Shown here: positions 58,517-64,000 of the stretch, piece by piece
Numbering within the stretch: position 1 is the stretch's first letter
How the letters are laid out: every line of letters starts with the position of its first letter
DNA from: Pseudarthrobacter sulfonivorans
GTDB lineage: Bacteria > Actinomycetota > Actinomycetes > Actinomycetales > Micrococcaceae
Length of the DNA stretch: 64,000 nt
NCBI RefSeq assembly: GCF_024391045.1
Contig: NZ_JANFCZ010000016.1
Span: 29,341 to 93,340 of the forward strand
Reading direction: 5' to 3'
Notes under the pieces: generated by a model
Databases searched by the model: none
Told to the model about the DNA's origin: nothing
What the model saw: the letters and a program-made list of their open reading frames with translations, nothing else
Program-made: the position numbers and the translations under genes

Positions 58517-60202
58517 CTACTTGGCGGTGATGTTGTAGTAGAGAATTCCGCCATTCCAGCCGGTCTCGGCCTTCGTAACGTTGTTGCTCCACACGATCGG
58601 CCGTGCCTGGTCCCACAGCGGCAGACCCGGAAGGTCCTGGAAGAGGACTTCCTGTGCCTGGTTGAACTTTGCGTTCGCCTCTTCGGTGGTCTTGGCAGCC
58701 AGACCCTCCTTGAGCAGCTTGTCGAACTCCGGGTTCGAGTACTTCTCGTAGTTGGAGGATGCGCCGGTTGCCCAGACGGGTCCGAGGAAGTTGTACAGCG
58801 ACGGGTAATCGCCCTGCCAGCCCGCGCGGGTCAGGCCGGGGAGCTGCTGGGACTTGCGCAGGTTCAGGACTTCGGCAAACTTGGCGAACGGCTGGATTTC
58901 AGCCTGGATGCCGAGGTTGTTCTTGAAACCGTTGGCTACAGCGTCGATCCATTCCTTGTTGCCGCCGTCAGTGTTGGAGGCAATCTGGAGCGGCTTGGAG
59001 CTGTCGTACGGCTTGATCTTGTCAGCCTGGGCCCACAGGTCCTTGGCCTTGGCGGCGTCAAACTTGAGGACTTCGCTGCCCTTGAGGTCGGCCTTGAAAC
59101 CATCGATGACCGGCGGTGCGAAGGCCTTGGCCGGGGTACGGGTACCGTTGAAGACCACCTTGGCGATTTCTTCGCGGTTGATGGCGTAGGACAGTGCCTG
59201 GCGGCGCAGCTTGCCGGCTTCACCCTGGAAATTCGGGTTGTAGCCCGGGATGTTGAGCGTGGAGTCGGTGGCAACGGCCTTGGTGGAGTTACGGTCCGGG
59301 AAGTCCGTGGTGTAAGTCTTCAGGGCATTGGACGGAAGAACATCCGTGACGTCCAGGTTGTCGGACTGCAGGTCCGTGTACGCGGGGCCCGGATCGGTGT
59401 AGAACTTGAAGGTTACGCCGCCGTTCTTGGAAGCGCGGGGACCATCGTAGTCAGCGTTCTTCACGAGCGAAATGGACTGGTCGTGAACCCACGCACCGGC
59501 CTTTTCCAGCTTGTAAGGACCGTTGCCCACCGGGTTCTCGCCGTAGGTCTTCGGGTCCGTCAGTGCTGCGGAGGGCAGCGGGTAGAAGGCAGAGTAGCCC
59601 AGGCGCAGCGACCAGTCGGCTTCAGGCTGAGCCAGCTTGACCGTGATGGTGGAGTCGTCGGTGGCCTTCAGGCCGGACATGGTGTCGGCGGTCGGAGCGG
59701 GCGTGGTGGTGGTCTTGCCGTCCGCAGCCTTCTCCGTGGTTACAGCCGAGACATCCTCGTAGCCCGCGATGGACTCGAAGAAGAAGCCGTTGTTCTGCAG
59801 GTTCTTGGAGTTCGCAGCGAAGTTCCAGGAATCAACGAAGGTCTTGGCCGTGATGGCTTCACCGTTGGTGAACTTGTGGCCCTGCTTGACCTTGATGGTC
59901 CAGTTCTGGGCGTCAGTGGACTCAATGGAGTCTGCCAGTGCGTTGACCGGCTTGCCGTCGGCATCGTAGCTGCGGAGGCCTTCGAACAGCAGTTCAACGA
60001 CGCGGCCGCCGTAAACTTCGTTAGTGTTTGCCGGCAGCAGCGGGTTCTGAGGCTCGTTGCTGTAAGCGGTGATGACCTTGTTGGGGTCACCGGCAGATTG
60101 GCTGGCACCGTCATTGCTGCCGCCTCCAGCGCCGCAGCCGGTCAGGGCAAGGGCGGCGATCGCCACCATGCCGAGTGCTTTGGAAGTGCGCGTGAAACGC
60201 AT
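58517..60202 (-). CDS. Peptide-binding lipoprotein of ABC importer (family 5)
   Basis: A 561-residue DppA/OppA-type binding protein. Lipobox LTGC (Cys ~23) then a Gly/Ser linker; mature protein begins KVITAYSNEPQNPLLPANTNE. Family-5 signature stretches are WTIKVKQGHKFTNGEAITAKTFVDSW and RRQALSYAINREEIAKVVF. A strong AGGAGG site precedes ATG 60202. First gene of the leftward operon binding protein-DppB-DppC-DppDF. The upstream 60203-60476 gap (274 bp) carries its promoter; I see no gene there. Confidence 0.94.
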   Translation of the reverse strand: MRFTRTSKALGMVAIAALALTGCGAGGGSNDGASQSAGDPNKVITAYSNEPQNPLLPANTNEVYGGRVVELLFEGLRSYDADGKPVNALADSIESTDAQNWTIKVKQGHKFTNGEAITAKTFVDSWNFAANSKNLQNNGFFFESIAGYEDVSAVTTEKAADGKTTTTPAPTADTMSGLKATDDSTITVKLAQPEADWSLRLGYSAFYPLPSAALTDPKTYGENPVGNGPYKLEKAGAWVHDQSISLVKNADYDGPRASKNGGVTFKFYTDPGPAYTDLQSDNLDVTDVLPSNALKTYTTDFPDRNSTKAVATDSTLNIPGYNPNFQGEAGKLRRQALSYAINREEIAKVVFNGTRTPAKAFAPPVIDGFKADLKGSEVLKFDAAKAKDLWAQADKIKPYDSSKPLQIASNTDGGNKEWIDAVANGFKNNLGIQAEIQPFAKFAEVLNLRKSQQLPGLTRAGWQGDYPSLYNFLGPVWATGASSNYEKYSNPEFDKLLKEGLAAKTTEEANAKFNQAQEVLFQDLPGLPLWDQARPIVWSNNVTKAETGWNGGILYYNITAK

Positions 60203-60476
60203 TCCGCCTCCTATGAGTTGTGGGAGATGTTCGGGGAAATCGTTTTGCTCCCCGGCAGCCGCATCGCAGAATTACACTGTGACGCAGCCCATGATGAGTA
60301 GCCTAACTGCACAAAGTCCAAATACTGGTACACCGTTGCCAAACCGTAATCAGTTAACGGCCAATAACTAGCTTGTCCCGGAAAGTTGCGCAAGTCACAT
60401 GCTACTCGCTGGTAGGACTGAGCGTGAAATCGGCCCTGCCGGGCTCCCCCGGCTTTCGTGTTGGCCGCTGCCCCGC

Positions 60477-62240
60477 CTATTTGAGGCGCCACTCCCACAC
60501 GTTCCACCACACGCCCAGCGGACCGGAGCTTGGCACAATTCCGGTCACTCGGTGGCTGTATGCGACCGTTCCGGTGGTTTGGTAGAGCGGGAGGCCGTAG
60601 GCGCTTTGCCAGATCCGCTTGTCCACGCTGGCCAGCAGTTCGTCCTGTTTTCCCAGGTCCGTGGTGCTTGCCAGGTCATCCATTGCCTTGTCCGCTTCGT
60701 TGTCGGAGAACCCGTTGAAGTTGCTTCCGGCGCCGGTCTTGAAGATCTGGGGAACACGGCTGACACCCACGCTGGGGCCGATCCATCCGAGGATTGCGGC
60801 ATCGTAGCCACCCTTGTTCAGTGCCGCCGCCCAGTCGGCATTGCCCAGGCCTGCGTCCTCAACGGTGAAGCCGGCGGCGCGGGCCGAGTCCCGGATGAGG
60901 GAGAACGCCCGGGCCCGGTTGGGGTTGTCTTTGTTGTACAGGATCCGGATTGTCGGGCTCGCGCCGCGCAGCTGCGAAACTGCGGCCTGGATATCGACCT
61001 TTATAAAGTCAGCGGATCCATTGTTCTTGACGGTGTCCGCATATTTGGGATGCGACGGGAGGAAGACGTATGAATCCAGCGGTTTCGCGTCAGCCACCGG
61101 GCCCCCCACCACGTCGTTGACGATCTCCTGCCGTGGAACGGTCTTGAGGAACGCCTGACGGACATCCTTCTCAGCGAAGGGGCCGGAGAACTTCAGATCC
61201 AGATGGTCATAGCCGGACTGGTTGTACCGTTCCACGGTGTTTCCCTGCGCCGCCAGCCCGTCAAACAGGGCCTCGGTTCCGGCGCTCGGCTGCGGCGCAA
61301 TAATGTCTGCCTGCCCCGCGCGGAGTGCCTCTGCGGCGGCCCCGGCAGAACCGGTGAAGCGAACGGTGACCTGGTCAAGATAGGGCTCGGCTCCCCACAC
61401 GTAGTCCTTGTTCCGGACGAGCGTGATGGACGCGTCCGGAACAATATCCCGGACGATGTAGGGACCGCTGGAGAGGTACATCGCCGGGTCCTGCGGCAGT
61501 GATTTGGTGTCGAAGCCGGTGTTCCAGAAATCGCCGACGCGTTTCAATGCGGCATTCGCCGCGGGGCGGTCCGGGTCACCGCGCGGCGAGTCCTTGAGCA
61601 ACTCGATGAGGTCGCCTTCGTCGTTCAGGCCGCTTTTGGCGGCGACCACATGGGCCGGAAGGCCGACGTCGAACGCTACTTCCCAATCCGCGTACGGTGA
61701 CAGGTATTCAAGGGTGATCGAACGGCCGTCGCTCCCGATTTCCGGGAGCGCGGTGGCAGCCAGGCCGGTCCTGTCGGAAGCGGCAGAAAAGTACCTGGTG
61801 CCCGTCCCGGACTTGGCGTTCGCGTCGTCAAAATAGCCAGAGCCGGCCGCCCATGCCAGGAGGAGGTCCCCGGCGTCTATGGGGGCGCCGTCGGACCATT
61901 TCACACCCTCGTTGACGGTGTATTTCACTTTCAACGGCCTGTCGGACACCTTCTCAAAGCGGCCGAACTTCTCGTTGCGGACCACCTTTTCGGTGTTGTC
62001 AATGTAGTAGAACCCGGAATGGGTGATCTGGCCGATCTTGGTGTTGATGTCCGTGTTGCCCGCGGCACTGAACGGGTTGAATGAGGTGAAGGCGTTCACC
62101 TCGGCCACAGTGACGCTGCCGCCGCGTTTCGTCTCGCCCACCACCACAGGCGCGGTTCCCCCCGGACCGGAGCATCCCGACATGACAAGGGCCGCGGCCA
62201 CAGCAGCGGTAATGACCTGAATCAGACGCCTCAGCGGCAC
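60477..62240 (-). CDS. Family-5 solute-binding lipoprotein, LpqW-like
   Basis: A 587-residue lipoprotein. GTG start with AAAGGAG; signal peptide and lipobox VMSGC (Cys ~23). SBP family-5 features are KVKYTVNEGVKWSDGAPIDAGDLLLAW and VRQAFLKTVPRQEIVNDV; the C-terminus VWWNVWEWRLK resembles actinobacterial LpqW-like proteins. It has no permease of its own and lies upstream of the complete importer; it could be an extra receptor for it or, as LpqW in mycobacteria, function in mannolipid regulation. The mannosyltransferase at 34.7 kb and typA nearby make the second idea worth testing. Identity as LpqW is tentative. Confidence 0.82.
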   Translation of the reverse strand: MPLRRLIQVITAAVAAALVMSGCSGPGGTAPVVVGETKRGGSVTVAEVNAFTSFNPFSAAGNTDINTKIGQITHSGFYYIDNTEKVVRNEKFGRFEKVSDRPLKVKYTVNEGVKWSDGAPIDAGDLLLAWAAGSGYFDDANAKSGTGTRYFSAASDRTGLAATALPEIGSDGRSITLEYLSPYADWEVAFDVGLPAHVVAAKSGLNDEGDLIELLKDSPRGDPDRPAANAALKRVGDFWNTGFDTKSLPQDPAMYLSSGPYIVRDIVPDASITLVRNKDYVWGAEPYLDQVTVRFTGSAGAAAEALRAGQADIIAPQPSAGTEALFDGLAAQGNTVERYNQSGYDHLDLKFSGPFAEKDVRQAFLKTVPRQEIVNDVVGGPVADAKPLDSYVFLPSHPKYADTVKNNGSADFIKVDIQAAVSQLRGASPTIRILYNKDNPNRARAFSLIRDSARAAGFTVEDAGLGNADWAAALNKGGYDAAILGWIGPSVGVSRVPQIFKTGAGSNFNGFSDNEADKAMDDLASTTDLGKQDELLASVDKRIWQSAYGLPLYQTTGTVAYSHRVTGIVPSSGPLGVWWNVWEWRLK

Positions 62241-62379
62241 GCAGTCTCCTTTGCCAGTTCCGGATCAGACGTTGACGCGGAACATACTTCTTCAACCCAC
62301 ACGCCGTTGAGTCTCGTTGTTTTCATTGAATTCTAACGGCTCAGGGAATTGCCCCGGCGGCAACGTAATGGCACCTGGA

Positions 62380-62385
62380 TATCAT
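62380..62385 (+). promoter_or_regulatory. Candidate -10 of the LLM oxidoreductase gene
   Basis: TATCAT at 62380-62385, 34 nt before the chosen ATG 62420, which has its own AGGAAG site. The hexamer overlaps the alternative ATG 62384 and so argues against it. Confidence 0.4.
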
Positions 62386-62419
62386 GAGGATCAGCCCCAC
62401 ACCGACCCGAAGGAAGCCC

Positions 62420-63463
62420 ATGCCCCAGTCTCCACAACCTTTGCGCAAGCTTGGCTTCCTCACCATTGGCCTGTTCGATCCGGCGGATCCGGCCAAGGGG
62501 CACGAATCGACGTTGCAGGTCATCGAACTCGGCGAACGTCTTGGGTTCGACAGCGCCTGGCTGCGCCACCGCCACCTGCAGTTCGGGATCTCCTCCCCCA
62601 TTGCGGTTATGGCCGCGGCCAGCCAGCGCACCTCCCGGATTGAGCTTGGAACTGCCGTGACCCCGATGGGCTGGGAAAACCCGCTGCGTCTGGCGGAGGA
62701 TCTGGCCACCGTTGATCTGCTGGCTGGCGGGCGCATCAATCCGGGCCTGAGCGTGGGTGAACCAATGCATTACGAGACCGTAAAGCACGAGTTGTACCCG
62801 GATACCGCCGAACTGGAGGACTTCAGCTACGCACGGGTCAATCGTCTGGCGCGGTTGATTGCGGGCGAACCGGTCCGCGAGTTCTCCGGCAAGCAGGGGG
62901 TGGTCGAGGAATTCTCCAACCGCGTCGAACCGCACTCGTCCGGGCTGCGTGGACGGCTCTGGTATGGGGCAGCCAGCATGAAATCGGCGGTGTGGGCAGG
63001 GGCGAACGGATTCAACCTGCTCTCCAGCAGCGTGATCTTCCCGGATGCGGACCAGGAGCCCGTGTTTGGCCGGATCCAGCAGGCACAGATCCGCGCCTAC
63101 CGCGAGGCGGCCGCCGCGGCAGCCCAGCCGCACGGACCGGCCAGGGCCTCGCAGGGCCTGGTGGTGATCCCGACCGATTCGGCGTCATCGAAACAACGGG
63201 AAAAATACCAGCGGTACGTCGATGAACGCACGCCCCGGACCCACGCGCCGCAGGGGCCCCGGGGCATGCTGTTCGCCCCTGACCTCCTGGGCACCAGCGA
63301 TCAGATTGCGGAACAGCTGTACGCGCACGCAGGGTTTCAGGAGGTCGACGAAGTGGCGTTCGCGCTGCCCTTCAGCTTCGAGCATGAGGATTATGTCCAG
63401 ATCCTCACCGACATCGCCACCAAACTGGGGCCGGCCCTGGGATGGAGTCCGGCAGGGCACTGA
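62420..63463 (+). CDS. LLM-class flavin-dependent oxidoreductase (luciferase-like)
   Basis: A 347-residue TIM-barrel enzyme using FMN or F420. Start ATG 62420 (MPQSPQPLRKLGFLTIGLFD) with GAAGGAAG upstream. Bacterial-luciferase-family motifs are present: ESTLQVIELGERLGFDSAWLRHRHLQF, RIELGTAVTPMGWENPLRLAEDLATVDLLAGGR and LWYGAASMKSAVWAGANGFNLL. Substrate unknown; related enzymes oxidise aldehydes, amines or sulfonates. Monocistronic, ended by the terminator at 63482. Confidence 0.9.
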   Translation: MPQSPQPLRKLGFLTIGLFDPADPAKGHESTLQVIELGERLGFDSAWLRHRHLQFGISSPIAVMAAASQRTSRIELGTAVTPMGWENPLRLAEDLATVDLLAGGRINPGLSVGEPMHYETVKHELYPDTAELEDFSYARVNRLARLIAGEPVREFSGKQGVVEEFSNRVEPHSSGLRGRLWYGAASMKSAVWAGANGFNLLSSSVIFPDADQEPVFGRIQQAQIRAYREAAAAAAQPHGPARASQGLVVIPTDSASSKQREKYQRYVDERTPRTHAPQGPRGMLFAPDLLGTSDQIAEQLYAHAGFQEVDEVAFALPFSFEHEDYVQILTDIATKLGPALGWSPAGH

Positions 63464-63481
63464 GCTGGTTCTGAGTACGAA

Positions 63482-63513
63482 AATCGCGCCCCGGGCTGTG
63501 CCGGGGCGCGATT
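63482..63513. terminator. Terminator after the LLM gene
   Basis: A perfect 13-bp stem AATCGCGCCCCGG / CCGGGGCGCGATT with a 6-nt loop. It also lies just beyond the 3' end of the minus-strand remnant ORF at 63527. Confidence 0.9.
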
Positions 63514-63526
63514 CTCGAAGCCGTGG

Positions 63527-63628
63527 CTAGACGTTGAAGCGAAACTCCACCACGTTCCGTAGCTGAATAACCTTTGGAGTAGATGGTTCCGAGGCGACAG
63601 GGCTGAGCACGGACGTATGCTTTGCTGC
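63527..63628 (-). pseudogene. Possible C-terminal gene remnant in frame after a stop codon
   Basis: After the TAG at 63629-63631 the same minus-strand frame stays open for 33 codons (…SVLSPVASEPSTPK, then VIQLRNVVEFRFNV) to a TAG at 63527. The last ~14 residues look like a genuine protein C-terminus, and a terminator hairpin follows at once. It may be the end of the upstream gene cut off by a nonsense mutation, or of an older gene lost by deletion. It is short, so chance is not excluded. Confidence 0.3.
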
Positions 63629-64000
63629 CTAGATCGTCCGACTGACAACCGCGTTGGGGGTACGGCGCTCGGGCCTCTCCGATGCACCTGTCACCTGCGA
63701 GGAGGCCGTGTCGGTCGCGTCACTGGAACCGGAGCTCGCGACTCGCCGCTTCTGTCGTTCCACACTACGGCCGGCCCTCCAGCCCGCCCCCCATGGAATT
63801 AGTCCGGACTCTCTTTTCGCACGTTGCCACTCGAGCTTGAGCATCTCGTGGAAGTGCTCAACTAACTCACGTCCAGCCTCGGGGGTCGGTGTCAGGACGT
63901 ATTTGTTGAGCAGGCAGACCGCTTTCTGATCCTTGTAGGGGTTCAGTCGTAGGACGATCGCGTTGCGCATGCGCTCGCGCTCTCGCATGTCTTCCTGGCC
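63629..64000 (-). CDS. Hypothetical protein, 5' end beyond window
   Basis: Unrecognised. The frame is open to the window edge; an internal ATG at 63988 gives 119 residues (MRERERMRNAIVLRLNPYKD). The first ~70 residues look like real protein (QKAVCLLNKYVLTPTPEAGRELVEHFHEMLKLEWQRAKRE). The last ~45 are low complexity (VASSGSSDATDTASSQVTG), with less GC bias and more Ser/Thr codons than neighbours. It ends at TAG 63629, with an in-frame remnant after it. It may be part of an accessory element that continues to the right. Confidence 0.5.
   Translation of the reverse strand, partial: GQEDMRERERMRNAIVLRLNPYKDQKAVCLLNKYVLTPTPEAGRELVEHFHEMLKLEWQRAKRESGLIPWGAGWRAGRSVERQKRRVASSGSSDATDTASSQVTGASERPERRTPNAVVSRTI

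Noticed and set aside
63514..63640. tRNA gene or attachment site marking an island at the right edge
   Set aside because: No cloverleaf, anticodon arm or TTCGA arm is found, and no direct repeat elsewhere in the window.

Overview
The window looks like a chromosomal segment of a high-GC actinobacterium, most likely Arthrobacter/Pseudarthrobacter or a close relative in the Micrococcaceae. The grounds are the G+C-rich codon usage, frequent GTG starts, coproporphyrin-dependent haem genes, an actinobacterial-type dapD/dapE/dapC set, and gene neighbourhoods (moeZ-TetR-DUF3107, sigE-anti-sigma-tatB-mrp, fdxA-dapC, typA) that I recall being syntenic in mycobacteria. Nearly all of it is core genome. 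I see no prophage, insertion sequence, CRISPR array, rRNA or tRNA. Only the last ~0.5 kb (63.5-64 kb) looks accessory or degraded.

Layout. 1-9.8 kb: haem biosynthesis. hemE, cgoX, a proline-rich envelope protein, chdC, cpfC, hemC, hemD and hemB run leftwards, and hemA diverges to the right. The enzymes imply the coproporphyrin-dependent route. 9.9-16.6 kb: moeZ, a TetR regulator with DUF3107, a pterin-dehydratase/VOC fusion, and thiamin genes (riboswitch-thiO-thiS-thiG, with divergent thiE). 16.6-23.5 kb: RNB ribonuclease, DEAD-box helicase, solitary DNA methyltransferase, PHP phosphoesterase, aminopeptidase P. 23.7-27.1 kb: a CUT1 sugar ABC importer with a LacI-type operator. 27.2-34.5 kb: stress/envelope block (YflT-like protein, MgtE_N/CBS protein, DUF1003, Mrp, TatB, anti-sigma, ECF sigma, O-methyltransferase, DUF3117). 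34.7-40.6 kb: LOG-DivIVA-like-mannosyltransferase operon and gluABCD-type amino-acid importer. 40.6-45.6 kb: dapE/dapD, a lysozyme-like envelope protein, and an arsenic locus (arsC, ArsR-phosphatase fusion, aquaglyceroporin). 45.6-53.6 kb: unknown protein, TetR, galE, gltA, dapC, fdxA, SH3-like protein, typA. 53.9-63.5 kb: SGNH lipoprotein, oligopeptide importer, a second family-5 binding lipoprotein (LpqW-like), LLM flavin oxidoreductase. 63.5-64 kb: edge-truncated unknown ORF followed by an in-frame remnant.

How the genes work together. Haem, thiamin and lysine/diaminopimelate synthesis each contribute several enzymes. No ThiF sits with ThiS, so MoeZ is a plausible activator. The arsenic locus has a reductase and a channel but no pump, so arsenite would leave through the aquaporin. 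A recurring regulatory theme is a -10-like hexamer (xAxxxT, usually TAxxxT) 5-9 nt before the start codon at 17 genes, which predicts extensive leaderless transcription and corrects several starts (galE, thiE, hemA). No entirely new multi-gene system is evident. The best leads are the ArsR-phosphatase/aquaporin locus with interlocked promoters, the solitary methyltransferase behind the helicase, the intergenic inverted-repeat family, and the right-edge ORF.
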